Positions 26,395-35,287 of a stretch of DNA of 64,000 nt are shown one piece after another (position 1 is the first letter of the stretch; every line of letters begins with the position of its first letter). This DNA comes from Chroogloeocystis siderophila 5.2 s.c.1 (GTDB taxonomy: Bacteria > Cyanobacteriota > Cyanobacteriia > Cyanobacteriales > Chroococcidiopsidaceae). The DNA lies in contig NZ_MRCC01000007.1 in NCBI RefSeq assembly GCF_001904655.1, positions 186,001 through 250,000 of the forward strand. The letters are read 5' to 3'. The translations under genes were made by a program, and so were the position numbers. The notes beneath the pieces were generated by a model. The model saw nothing but the letters and a program-made list of their open reading frames with translations. It was not told where the DNA came from and ran no database searches.

Positions 26395-27948
26395 ATGAAA
26401 AGAAGGAGTACCGCAAAAGACGGATTGAGAAATAATATTGAGTACTATATTTTAACGCACTTCAAGTGGTTTTGGAACTTAGTACAAAAAAACAATTACC
26501 TCAAACGCAAAATCAATAAATTCCTCATCAACAACGCCATTTATAAAATTCCGACTCGTCCGTATCCCTTCAGCACAATGGCACCTTATACATCATGGGA
26601 CTCGTTAACCGATAGAAAGTATAGCGGACGACATTTACCTCCAGTTGAGCGAGATTACGAGAAACTACCATCACCGGAAGCGATCGCCGAAAATCTATTT
26701 TTGCGTAAAGGCAACGCAATTTTATCTCCCAAATCTACGCTGTTGTTTTCTTACTTTGCGCAGTGGTTTACTGATGGTTTTTTACGTACTGATAGAAATA
26801 ATAACCTAAAAAATACTTCTAATCATGAAATTGATATCAGCCCACTGTATGGATTAAATCAAAATATTACTAATATTTTAAGACTGCATCAAGGAGGTAA
26901 GTTACGCTATCAAACAATCAATGGTGAAGACTATCCTCTTTACTACTTTGAAAACGGACAAGTCAGGGAAGAATTTAAAGACTTACCTGCACCAATTTTT
27001 CGGGAAGAATGGACGACTCCAGTGCAGAAGAACCACCTATTTGCCATGGGTAACGAACGCGGTAACGTCCAGATCGGCTATGTGATGATGAATACCCTGT
27101 TTCTAAGGGAACATAATCGTATCTGTGATGTTTTGGCACAAGCGTATAAGGATTGGGATGACGAACGACTCTTTCAAACCGCGAGAAATATTGTGATTGT
27201 CTTGCTGATTAAAATTGTGATTGAAGAGTACATTAATCACATCACTCCGTATCACTTCAAGTTCATTCTCGATCCCACTGCATTTACAAACGAAAAGTGG
27301 TATCGCCAAAATTGGATGACAGTAGAGTTCAACTTATTGTATCGCTGGCATAGCCTTGTACCAGATAAAGTTGTGCTAAATAACGAAGAAGTTCCTATAG
27401 CAAAAACTCAATGGAATAATGATTTAATTACAGATAAAGGCTTAGGAATATTATTCGACGCTGCCTCTAAGCAACCTGCTGGCGATATTGGCTTGCACAA
27501 CACTCTTCACTTTATTCTTAACACCGACATCAACAGTATTAAATTAGGACGCGATACCAAACTAGCTAGCTACAACGGTTATAGAGAAATTTGCAAGTTT
27601 CCTAGAGTGACCAACTTCAATCAAATTACGGAAGATGAAGGAACGCAAAAGGATCTTAAAGCCTTATACGGTCATGTTGATAACATTGAATACTATGTAG
27701 GACTGTTTGCGGAAGATACACGCCCAAATTCTGCTTTGTCTCCTTTAATTGGCAGACTTGTCGGTATTGATGCCTTTTCGCAAGCGTTGACGAATCCTTT
27801 ACTTGCGGAAAACGTGTTTAACGAAAAAACCTTCTCTCCGATTGGGATGAAAATTATTCAAGATACTCAAAGTCTTGCAGAGATTCTGCATCGTAATATT
27901 CCATCAACAGATAAGCGCTTTCTGGTTTCAATGACACAAGTGAACTGA
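26395..27948 (+). CDS. Cyclooxygenase-like (animal-type) haem peroxidase
   Basis: About 517 residues from ATG 26395 (AGGTGG upstream; an in-frame GTG lies at 26383). Similarity to prostaglandin H synthase is clear: LREHNRICDVL, ERLFQTARNIVIV, IKIVIEEYINHITPYHFKF and FNLLYRWHSLVPD. The last holds the equivalents of the catalytic tyrosyl (Y316) and the proximal haem His (H319). The distal region reads YFAQWFTDGFLRT: Gln is kept but the distal His position is Asp. No signal peptide. It probably oxygenates fatty acids; peroxidase activity may be altered by the missing His. Confidence 0.88.
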   Translation: MKRRSTAKDGLRNNIEYYILTHFKWFWNLVQKNNYLKRKINKFLINNAIYKIPTRPYPFSTMAPYTSWDSLTDRKYSGRHLPPVERDYEKLPSPEAIAENLFLRKGNAILSPKSTLLFSYFAQWFTDGFLRTDRNNNLKNTSNHEIDISPLYGLNQNITNILRLHQGGKLRYQTINGEDYPLYYFENGQVREEFKDLPAPIFREEWTTPVQKNHLFAMGNERGNVQIGYVMMNTLFLREHNRICDVLAQAYKDWDDERLFQTARNIVIVLLIKIVIEEYINHITPYHFKFILDPTAFTNEKWYRQNWMTVEFNLLYRWHSLVPDKVVLNNEEVPIAKTQWNNDLITDKGLGILFDAASKQPAGDIGLHNTLHFILNTDINSIKLGRDTKLASYNGYREICKFPRVTNFNQITEDEGTQKDLKALYGHVDNIEYYVGLFAEDTRPNSALSPLIGRLVGIDAFSQALTNPLLAENVFNEKTFSPIGMKIIQDTQSLAEILHRNIPSTDKRFLVSMTQVN

Positions 27949-27956
27949 AGCTGATG

Positions 27957-28184
27957 CTATCGAGTTTGCACTTTTGATGTTGGCTTGAGAAAGAGCCAAC
28001 TGACGAAAAAGAAGGATGCGGTAAATAACTGAATAATATCTATTGCCGATAGATAACCATCAGAAAAAGAAGCAATGGTTCTGTCAGTGATACCAAACAG
28101 CCACGAGGATATCCCCAATAGCCATATTCCGTTTTTGAGGTTTCCTAGGAAGATCGTCGCATCCGCTGATTGCTGATTGTTCAT
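27957..28184 (-). CDS. Small two-helix membrane protein
   Basis: A 75-residue protein with two likely membrane helices (GIWLLGISSWLFGI and LFTASFFFVSWLFL) and a basic C-terminus. It is convergent with the peroxidase, separated by 8 bp. No family recognised. It resembles small YrhK-like or generic membrane peptides only in layout. Confidence 0.5.
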   Translation of the reverse strand: MNNQQSADATIFLGNLKNGIWLLGISSWLFGITDRTIASFSDGYLSAIDIIQLFTASFFFVSWLFLKPTSKVQTR

Positions 28185-28641
28185 AAATTTGACGCCTTAC
28201 GGTCAATTAACGCTCTTATTGCATGGTTCAGGAGTCAGCAGGATTGTGATCCTCGTTACTCGCTTTGCCTCCTCAGGTTAAGAAATATTTCATTTGTCCG
28301 CCATTAACCTAAAGAAGTATTTCATAAACTTGACAAAAAGACACTTTGTAGCATTATTGACAAAGTGGGGCAAAGTCGTGTGAATTGGCGTTCTTAGAGC
28401 ATTAATCAGTTAAGAATGCAAGGTTTGTGACACAAAGAAACACACTTTGAGGGGAATTTACTATTTTTGATAAATCTATAGAAAGATAGAAGACAACTAG
28501 TGTCATCTATTAAAAGAAAGATAACTAGTTGCGGTCATCAATACTTGACATATTTGCGATCGCAGCCAATTCTTCCTGGAGGTACTACTTTTCCAGGGCA
28601 AAGCTCAGTTGAATAAGAATGTGTTTAACAATAAATAATAA
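28185..28641. other. Intergenic region upstream of uvsE
   Basis: A 457-bp AT-rich stretch without a gene, between a small minus-strand gene and uvsE. It contains a candidate sigma70 promoter (28330-28358) and several short repeats of GACAAAGTGG/GACACTTTG type. No RNA element recognised. Confidence 0.35.
28330..28358 (+). promoter_or_regulatory. Candidate sigma70-type promoter
   Basis: TTGACA (28330-28335), a 17-bp spacer, then ATTATT (28353-28358). The -35 is perfect and the -10 is moderate. It lies about 290 bp upstream of uvsE, so it may drive uvsE with a long leader or an unannotated RNA. Confidence 0.35.
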
Positions 28642-29583
28642 ATGACAGCAGTTGAGCTAAAGAATTTGCTTAAGACATCTTCAGCAGTGCGATCGCCGCA
28701 ACCGAATCTTGGTTTAGTGTGTGTCACCTTTTCTAAAGAAGTCCGCTTCCGCACAATTACGCGTACGCGTTATCTCACACTAAGTGATAGCCAACGGGAA
28801 AGCACGCTCAAAGATATTTACACCGATAATCTCAGTCGGTTCCACAAAGCGCTTTCGTTTTGTCAGCAACACAACATCAAGCTTTACCGCGCTTCCTCAA
28901 GTTTATTTCCCTTGAATGATTGGGAAGATCAAATCGGCGCACAAGTTTTAGAACAAATGCGCGATGAGTTGGGTAAAATCGGACAACGTGCCACAGAATT
29001 AGGAATTCGGATCGTGCTGCATCCCGATCAGTACGTTGTATTAAGTTCCGATTCCCCTAGCGTTGTGCAATCGAGTATTCAAATTTTGCAACGGCATTCA
29101 CAAGATTTAGACTTATTAGGATTACCGCAATCGCATTGGTCTTTAATGAATATTCATGGTGGTAAAGCGCAACGTCCAGAACAACTTATTCAAGTTGTGA
29201 ACGACTTACCAGCGGAAATCAAAAGCCGTTTAACGTTTGAGAATGATGAATATGCTTATAGCGCTAGGGAAATTTTAGAAGTGTGTCAATGTACAGGTGT
29301 ACCAATGGTGTTTGACGCGCATCATCATATTTGTCATGAAAAATTAAGTAGCTACGAAGATCCCTCAGTTGCAGAAATGTTTTATGCAGCGCGCGACACT
29401 TGGGAAAATCCAGATTGGCAATTGGTACATATTTCCAACGGCGAAACTGCTTTTAACGATCGCAAGCACAGTAATTTAATTACAACAATGCCAAGCGTCT
29501 ACCGCGAAGCCCCCTGGATCGAAGTTGAAGCCAAAGCCAAAGAAGACGCGATCACTCTATTACAAAAAGAGTGGCTAGAATAA
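28642..29583 (+). CDS. uvsE: UV-damage endonuclease UvsE/UVDE
   Basis: A 313-residue TIM-barrel nuclease. UVDE marks include LGLVCVTFSKEVRFRTITR, IKLYRASSSLFPL, RIVLHPDQYVVLSS, SLMNIHGGKAQRPEQL, LTFENDEY and PMVFDAHHHICH, covering the His, Glu and Asp metal ligands. It nicks 5' of cyclobutane dimers and 6-4 products to start alternative excision repair. Monocistronic as far as can be seen. Confidence 0.95.
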   Translation: MTAVELKNLLKTSSAVRSPQPNLGLVCVTFSKEVRFRTITRTRYLTLSDSQRESTLKDIYTDNLSRFHKALSFCQQHNIKLYRASSSLFPLNDWEDQIGAQVLEQMRDELGKIGQRATELGIRIVLHPDQYVVLSSDSPSVVQSSIQILQRHSQDLDLLGLPQSHWSLMNIHGGKAQRPEQLIQVVNDLPAEIKSRLTFENDEYAYSAREILEVCQCTGVPMVFDAHHHICHEKLSSYEDPSVAEMFYAARDTWENPDWQLVHISNGETAFNDRKHSNLITTMPSVYREAPWIEVEAKAKEDAITLLQKEWLE

Positions 29584-29736
29584 GGGGCTAAAAGCTAGGA
29601 GCGAGGAGTGAGGGAAAGCGTAGTTATTAAAGTAGCCAATATCTTTTACCAATCCTAACTAAGTAATTCAGATGTTCCTGTGCTTACAGTAAATAGTATG
29701 AATAAGATGAGGAATTAAAGCATAGTAGATAGTTGA

Positions 29737-31338
29737 ATGGCGATCGCAATTGATTTTGGTACGAGTAACACTTGCATAGCGCGTTGGAACCCCATAACGC
29801 AAAAGCCAGAAACAATCAGTTTAGCGGGGCTTTCAGTACAACAAGGGTTAAATCCGCCTTTGGTTCCGAGTTTGGTGTATGTGGAAGATGCAGCCCAAAA
29901 AAAGGTCATTGTCGGACAAGCGGTACGCGATCGCGGACTTGATCTTACAAGTAACCCGCGATTTTTCCGCAGCTTCAAACGCGGAATTGGTAGCAATATT
30001 CAAGGATTTCTTCCCGAACTCGATGGCGAGATGATCACTTTTGAGCAAGTCGGACAATGGTTTTTAACACAAATCATCACAACGCTCAATGCAGAAACTC
30101 CTGATGTTGGTAATTCTCTCGTATTGACTGTACCTGTCGATAGCTTTGAGGCTTATCGTCACTGGTTAGGAGCCGTTTGTCAATCGCTAGCAGTTGAACA
30201 AGTGCGGCTAATTGATGAACCAACTGCTGCTGCTTTAGGTTATGGTTTAGCCGATCGAGAGAATTTACTCGTTGTTGACTTTGGCGGTGGAACTCTCGAT
30301 TTATCTTTGGTAAAGCTCGATGGGAGTGGACAATCAGGGCAAAAACCATTAGGCTTTGTGCTGAAATGGGGCGATAAGTTATTTAGCGAAAAATCAGGGC
30401 AAAAACCCAAGACGGCGCAGGTACTTGCCAAAGCAGGGCAAAATCTTGGTGGTTCGGATATTGATAATTGGTTAGTTGATTACTTTGCTGCGACGCAGGG
30501 TTTAGTTGTCAATTCCTTAACAACACGACTTGCAGAAAAATTAAAGATTCAATTATCAACGCAACCGCAAGCAAGTGAGGTTTATTTTAATGATGAAACC
30601 TTTGAAACTTATCAACTAGAGTTAGACCGTGCGAGTTTAGAAAATATTTTGCAAGAACACGCATTTTTTGAACGATTAGATGAATCAATGACGCAACTTT
30701 TGCAACAAGCACGACGACAAGGGCTAGAAGTTGCTGATATTAATGCCGTGTTACTCGTCGGTGGTACAGCACAAATGCCTGCTGTACAAACGTGGATACA
30801 ACAGTATTTCGATGCGGCAAAAATCCGTTGTGAAAAACCTTTTGAAGCGATCGCACAAGGTGCTTTACAACTCAGTCAAGGAATAGAAATTAAAGATTTT
30901 CTTTATCACAGCTATGGCGTGCGCTATTGGGATCGACGCCAAAACGGTCATAAATGGCATCCTCTGATTAAAGCTGGACAACCTTATCCGATGAGCGAGC
31001 CAGTAGAACTCGTTTTAGGTGCTTCCGTAGATAATCAACCAAGTATTGAATTAATTATCGGTGAGCTTGGGCAAGAAACGGGCGGAACCGAAATTTATTT
31101 TGATGGCGATCGCCTTGTGACACGTCGTCTCGACAGCGGACAAAGCCAAGTTAAACCGCTCAACGATCAAGATGGGGCGCGATCAATTGCTCAACTAACG
31201 CCGCCAGGTTATCCAGGAAGCGATCGCGTTAAAGTATTATTTCAAGTCGATCAGCAGCGGTTTTTACGTATTACAGTAGAGGATCTATTCACAAATCAAA
31301 TCTTGTTGCAAAATCAACTTGTTGCTCAACTAAGTTAA
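29737..31338 (+). CDS. Divergent Hsp70-family protein
   Basis: A 533-residue Hsp70-like ATPase. Actin-fold motifs are AIDFGTSNTCIA, DEPTAAALGYG, VVDFGGGTLDLSL and VLLVGGTAQMPAV. The substrate region is short and the helical lid and EEVD-like tail are absent, so it is not canonical DnaK (a DnaK is encoded at 57359). After the phosphate-2 motif there is an insertion of about 25 residues with repeated SGQKP (SGQSGQKPLGF, SGQKPKTAQ) before LGGSDIDNW. Client and partner are unknown. Confidence 0.88.
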   Translation: MAIAIDFGTSNTCIARWNPITQKPETISLAGLSVQQGLNPPLVPSLVYVEDAAQKKVIVGQAVRDRGLDLTSNPRFFRSFKRGIGSNIQGFLPELDGEMITFEQVGQWFLTQIITTLNAETPDVGNSLVLTVPVDSFEAYRHWLGAVCQSLAVEQVRLIDEPTAAALGYGLADRENLLVVDFGGGTLDLSLVKLDGSGQSGQKPLGFVLKWGDKLFSEKSGQKPKTAQVLAKAGQNLGGSDIDNWLVDYFAATQGLVVNSLTTRLAEKLKIQLSTQPQASEVYFNDETFETYQLELDRASLENILQEHAFFERLDESMTQLLQQARRQGLEVADINAVLLVGGTAQMPAVQTWIQQYFDAAKIRCEKPFEAIAQGALQLSQGIEIKDFLYHSYGVRYWDRRQNGHKWHPLIKAGQPYPMSEPVELVLGASVDNQPSIELIIGELGQETGGTEIYFDGDRLVTRRLDSGQSQVKPLNDQDGARSIAQLTPPGYPGSDRVKVLFQVDQQRFLRITVEDLFTNQILLQNQLVAQLS

Positions 31339-31427
31339 TTGACATACTCCCTGCCCTTTAGAGCTAGGATTCTTGACGCTTCACTGAGAATTGCTACCGA
31401 AGTAGTCATATGCTCTCTTTACGCCCG
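31339..31427 (-). mobile_element. IS200/IS605-type terminal fragment
   Basis: Starts TTGACATACTCCC and has AGGATTCTTGACGCTTC, the usual terminal hairpin context of IS200/IS605 or TnpB elements (minus strand: GAAGCGTCAAGAATCC ... GGGAGTATGTCAA). The region upstream on the minus strand (GACTACTTCGGTAGCAATTC) resembles the RNA-rich 3' part of such elements. No transposase coding is left; the group II intron lies directly next to it. Confidence 0.6.
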
Positions 31428-32119
31428 GTTAAACTCAGCGAGATCCTCACGAGTCCCGCTCGTCTTCAAAACCGTGCTTGAGATAGGATAGGCGACCAAC
31501 GAGTTCCCATTGCTGGCACTTTTCCAATCGCTCCCTCCAAACGACGCATGACCGTTTCCGTATCACGATGACATTCAAGGCATACCACCAGCGTTTTGCG
31601 GCGACGTGCAGCCATCTTTTTCATTCTGTCAGCCTATCCTTGCCATTACAGCAAGGCGTTTGCTTTTGACTCAATTCCACCATCCCGCAGCATCCGGTTA
31701 GCACCTACTCCTGGTATTCGACTACCAAGACATACGGGGGGTTACTTCGTTTTGAGTGACCATACTATGAGTCTTTAGAGTTCCACTCTCCACCAGGTTT
31801 ATTTAGAGATGCTGTTGGTCAGTCTAACATCTGCCAACCTCTATCCTTGCCTTTTTAGGTCTCCCAGCTAATCAGTCCTTTTTGCTGGTTCCACGTGACG
31901 ATGGTTTAAACGTAAATTCAAGCTGTTGCTTTACGTTGCTTTACTCGGATGTGGGGTATTGCTACACCCATCTAGGCTCTTTGCTTGCCCAACACTACCC
32001 TGGACTGGGAGTGTTTAAGGCGTTTATCTCCGCTTTACGGATTGATGGCTAGTCGCTACCGTAGGCGATATGCTTTCACGTGGCATCTACAGGGGAGGGA
32101 TTTACACCCTCATGGTCAC
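31428..32119 (-). mobile_element. Group II intron with deleted ORF
   Basis: On the minus strand the 5' part starts GTGACC...GAGGGTGTAAATCCCTCC and continues with sequence typical of cyanobacterial group II intron domain I (CGGTAGCGACTAGCC, AACACTCCCAGTCCAGGGTA, GGTGTAGCAATACCCCA, GTAGTCGAATACCAGGAGTAG). The 3' end GCACGGTTTTGAAGACGAGC...TCGCTGAGTTTAAC fits domains V-VI. Between them nearly all of the reverse transcriptase is missing, so length is only about 690 bp instead of about 2.5 kb. Boundaries are inferred from the GTGAC start and AC end. Confidence 0.72.
31466..31615 (-). pseudogene. Remnant of intron-encoded protein C-terminus
   Basis: A 49-codon frame inside the intron (MAARRRKTLVVCLECHRDTE...). 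ARRRKTLVVC-x2-CH is the C-terminal HNH-type endonuclease motif of group II intron reverse transcriptases. The RT and maturase domains are gone, so the intron could only splice or move with help from another copy. Confidence 0.6.
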
Positions 32120-32202
32120 TCAGTTGTCAAGGTTCTGTTTTCGGGATTGCTCCCTAGTTTTACCTTGCGGCTAATCGCCCAAACCTTTAGCAGGCTTGGT
32201 TT

Positions 32203-33281
32203 CTAGCCAACGAATCGCACTGAGAGAACGAGGTGATGCCCTAATGTACTAAGTAATTGTTGCACAGGGGCTTCATCTAGGTAAGGCTTAAGAAGGACTA
32301 AATCGTATCGGGAACGATGCAGTGGTAGAAATTCTAATCCAAAAGCAGCGGCAACTGATGCGGTACTGACTCCTGCTGTTGCTTTACTGTTGCGATCGCC
32401 TGCGCCACCTCTAGATGTCCACAGACAGTCTGTTCAAAGCCTTTTACAAGTTTAAAATCAATGCCTGCTTGCTGAAGCGATCGCTCTAACAATTGACGGC
32501 TACCCGATCCCGCTTCTCGGTTAACAATTGTAACTCCAGGTAAAGTTAAATCTTCTACAGATTTAAGGCTGAGTGGATTTCCTGGCTGCATCATTAATCC
32601 CTCTTCCCAACTTCCCAAATTAATTAAAACTGCTGTGTTGTCTTGTAAAGCAGCTTGCACGAAAGGAACATTGTGTTCCTGAGTCATAGGATCGTATAAA
32701 TGCATACCAGCAATATGAACTTCCCCGCGACATAGTCGCTGCAACGCAGTCATACTGTTGTCAGTTGTCCAATGAACTCGTAATTCAGGATGCCAGCGTT
32801 CTGCTGCCCGCGCCCCTAGCGAGAGATCTGGCGTGCAACCGGCTAAAACAACGGTTTGATGGAGTTTTTCTAGATCGTCGAGCAACTTAACTTGTATCGA
32901 TGAAGATGAATCATATTTTCCTTCTCCATCAGCAGGAATCATTTCCATCCGAAAAGCATCATTGCCCAACAGTGGATAAGCTATCCAGCGTCCGCCAACT
33001 TGCGCTAAGCTCAAGCGTAGTGTTTTGTTAGTAGGAGTATGCTGTGTGGGAACTGCCTCAATTTGAGGAGTGTCTTGTTCCAGCCAGAACAAATCTTCGA
33101 CTTGACACCCTAATGCCTTTGCTAAACGAAGTGCTCTGGTAGTTGACGGGGCATATTGTCCTGATTCCACACCATCAATGGTTTGTCGAGAAACTCCGGC
33201 AATAACAGCTAAGTCTTGCTGGCTCATACCCAAGCGCAGCCGCACTTGCTTGAGGTTGTTGTAAAGATCGTGTTGCTTCAC
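32203..33281 (-). pseudogene. HTH plus periplasmic-binding-like regulator, one-base frameshift
   Basis: Intact up to about residue 295: an Xre helix-turn-helix (residues 8-62, MSQQDLAVIAGVSRQTIDGV) and a PBP-like effector domain (REAGSGSRQLLERSL) as in one-component sensors of oxyanion uptake. At 32386-32390 the frame breaks: ATCGCAACAG-TAAAGC lacks one base. The current product ends at 32334 after unrelated residues. In the restored frame the family C-terminus follows (AGVSTASVAAAFGLEFLPL ... LSVRFVG) to TAG at 32205-32203. Its place after modABC suggests it sensed molybdate. Confidence 0.75.
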
Positions 33282-33408
33282 ACTGCTTAATCAAAGTTCT
33301 TAAGAACTGGCACAAAGCGGTATCTAACATCAGTGGTTTTAGCGTATGTTACCCAAACCTGCATACGTATCGTTTCTCGTGATTCTGACAACAGATTCAC
33401 GCGCCAAC

Positions 33409-33428
33409 CCGTAGGTTTAAACCTACGG
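33409..33428. repeat. Perfect 20-bp extragenic palindrome
   Basis: CCGTAGGTTTAAACCTACGG followed by CTATGGGTTTTT. It can form a cruciform or, on the plus strand, a terminator-like hairpin with T5. It lies in the 250-bp gap between the regulator start and the modC stop. This palindrome type recurs in cyanobacterial genomes. Confidence 0.5.
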
Positions 33429-33534
33429 CTATGGGTTTTTAATTACGCCCTGCGCAGCGGGGCGCAGCCCACTACAAATTACGAGTATTCCGAATTAGTA
33501 TTACATTACCAGATTCCACATAGCCTGAAAGCTG

Positions 33535-34599
33535 TCAATCGTTGAGTAAAAACAAACGACGTGAATCTAAACAAGCAAACCACGGTAAGGGGCGATTTTT
33601 CAGATATTCCCAATTGTCCTTGAATATTTCTGCCTGGAAGTGATAGTCGTCTGTGTTGAGCGGTGGTTCTTGCAACTTTAGATATACAGTCATGCGATGC
33701 GGTGTTTCACTCGTCCAAACTAACCAACAGAGAAACGTATTTTCCTGATATTGCTCTGGAAAGGTAATTTGATGGGCACGAATACCTACATGGGTATGCA
33801 GCAAAGAAACAGGTTCAGAGGATTGCAGAGTACAGTTCCAATCTAGTGCTTGAATTTGTTGGGAGCCTATTGGTTGAATGCGGGAAATATTTTTACAGCC
33901 AGTGAGTCGTGCGACAGTTAATGTGTTGGGCTGTTCAAAAACGTTTTGTTTGTTTCCATCTGCAACAATCTTGCCAGCAGAGAGAACAATCAATTTTTGG
34001 CAAATTCGGTAAGCTTCCTCTAAATTATGACTGACAAATAAAGTTAATCCTTGATAGCTAGATAAGGTTTTAATAAGTTGCTTTTCTAGTTCGCTACGTA
34101 AATGAGTATCGAGCGCAGAAAATGGCTCATCTAATAGCAAAATCTCTGGACTAGTCGCTAACGCTCTAGCTAGCGCCACTCTTTGTTGTTGTCCGCCGGA
34201 TAGTTGATGAGGATAACAATGCTCAAACCTTGCTAGTTTAACTTGTTCTAGTTGAGTGGCAACGCGTCTTGCTTGCACACTCTTCGGTAAGCCTTTCAAA
34301 CCGTAGGCAATATTTTGCGCAACAGTAAGATGAGGAAAAAGAGCATAATTTTGGAAAAGAAAACCGACGTTGCGATCGCGACTAGGCAAACTAATTCCCT
34401 TGCAAGAGTCATATAGAATTCGGTCGTTTAGCACGATGACTCCACTATCAGGTGTTTCAATTCCGGCAATACAGCGCAAAGTCATACTTTTGCCTGAACC
34501 TGAACTCCCCAAAATTCCTAACGCTTCTTGCTCAACTTTAAAAGCGACTTCTAGAGAATAGCTGGGAAGTTGCTTTTGAATATCGACGATGAGTTGCAT
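33535..34599 (-). CDS. modC: Molybdate ABC transporter ATPase
   Basis: A 354-residue ABC ATPase: Walker A GSSGSGKS (31-38), Q-loop NVGFLFQNYALFPHL, signature LSGGQQQRVALARAL, Walker B EILLLDEPFSALD, H-loop FVSHNLEEA. The C-terminal third lacks the classic MOP repeat and has its own beta domain (VGIRAHQITFPEQY). It overlaps modB by 62 bp, in another frame. Forms ModB2C2 with the permease encoded upstream. Confidence 0.9.
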   Translation of the reverse strand: MQLIVDIQKQLPSYSLEVAFKVEQEALGILGSSGSGKSMTLRCIAGIETPDSGVIVLNDRILYDSCKGISLPSRDRNVGFLFQNYALFPHLTVAQNIAYGLKGLPKSVQARRVATQLEQVKLARFEHCYPHQLSGGQQQRVALARALATSPEILLLDEPFSALDTHLRSELEKQLIKTLSSYQGLTLFVSHNLEEAYRICQKLIVLSAGKIVADGNKQNVFEQPNTLTVARLTGCKNISRIQPIGSQQIQALDWNCTLQSSEPVSLLHTHVGIRAHQITFPEQYQENTFLCWLVWTSETPHRMTVYLKLQEPPLNTDDYHFQAEIFKDNWEYLKNRPLPWFACLDSRRLFLLND

Positions 34600-35287
34600 T
34601 GAATCTTTCTTTTTGCAGTTTCTTGTGCTGTTGTCGTTGACTCTGGGGTTGTTGTGATTCTAGATATCGCACCCACCACAGCACAGCAAAGGCGATCGCT
34701 GTGGTGATCAAAACCATGAGGTTTGCTAATTCATAGCGTTGCATTTGTACTGCATCGTAGATAGCTAAAGGTAATGTTTGCGTTCTTCCAGGGATACTAC
34801 CTGCAACCATTAAGGTGGCTCCGAATTCTCCAAGACCCCTTGCCACACTCAACCCAAAACCAGCTAAAATACCTCGGTATGCAACGGGAATTGTCACCCG
34901 CCAAAGGACTTCTAGTTCTGTTGAACCAAGGGTACGCGCTGCGGCTTCTAATTCAGGATCGACATTGGCGATCGCGGCTCTGGTTGATTCAACCATTAAA
35001 GGAAATGCGACAACAGCAGAGGCGATTACTCCAGCTTGCCAAGTAAATAATAAATCAATGCCAAACCACTCTTTGATTGGGCTACCTCTTCCCAATACCA
35101 GCAACAAGAAATAACCTACAACACTAGGTGGCAACACTAATGGCAAATTTAGCAGTGTGGAAACAAAAATCTGCCCTGGAAACTGTTTTCTGGCAAGCCA
35201 AATTCCTATGCTTAAACCAAATATTAGAATTAGAATACTAGCAACGATTGTGACTTGTAAAGACAGCATAAACGGCTGCCAGATCAT
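34538..35287 (-). CDS. modB: Molybdate ABC transporter permease
   Basis: A 249-residue membrane protein with five to six helices and the permease coupling loop ARGLGEFGATLMVAGSIPGRTQTLPLAIY. LPLVLPPSVVGYFLLLVLG is typical of ModB. The C-terminus is a long basic tail (QSQRQQHKKLQKERF...) that overlaps the start of modC, perhaps an extension gained by loss of an earlier stop. Overlaps modA by ATGA at 35284-35287. Confidence 0.92.
   Translation of the reverse strand: MIWQPFMLSLQVTIVASILILIFGLSIGIWLARKQFPGQIFVSTLLNLPLVLPPSVVGYFLLLVLGRGSPIKEWFGIDLLFTWQAGVIASAVVAFPLMVESTRAAIANVDPELEAAARTLGSTELEVLWRVTIPVAYRGILAGFGLSVARGLGEFGATLMVAGSIPGRTQTLPLAIYDAVQMQRYELANLMVLITTAIAFAVLWWVRYLESQQPQSQRQQHKKLQKERFNATHRRYSKATSQLFSRSRF

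Noticed and set aside
31596-32206. Plus-strand ORFs opposite the intron
   Set aside because: They are antisense to group II intron RNA domains and have no protein-like composition.
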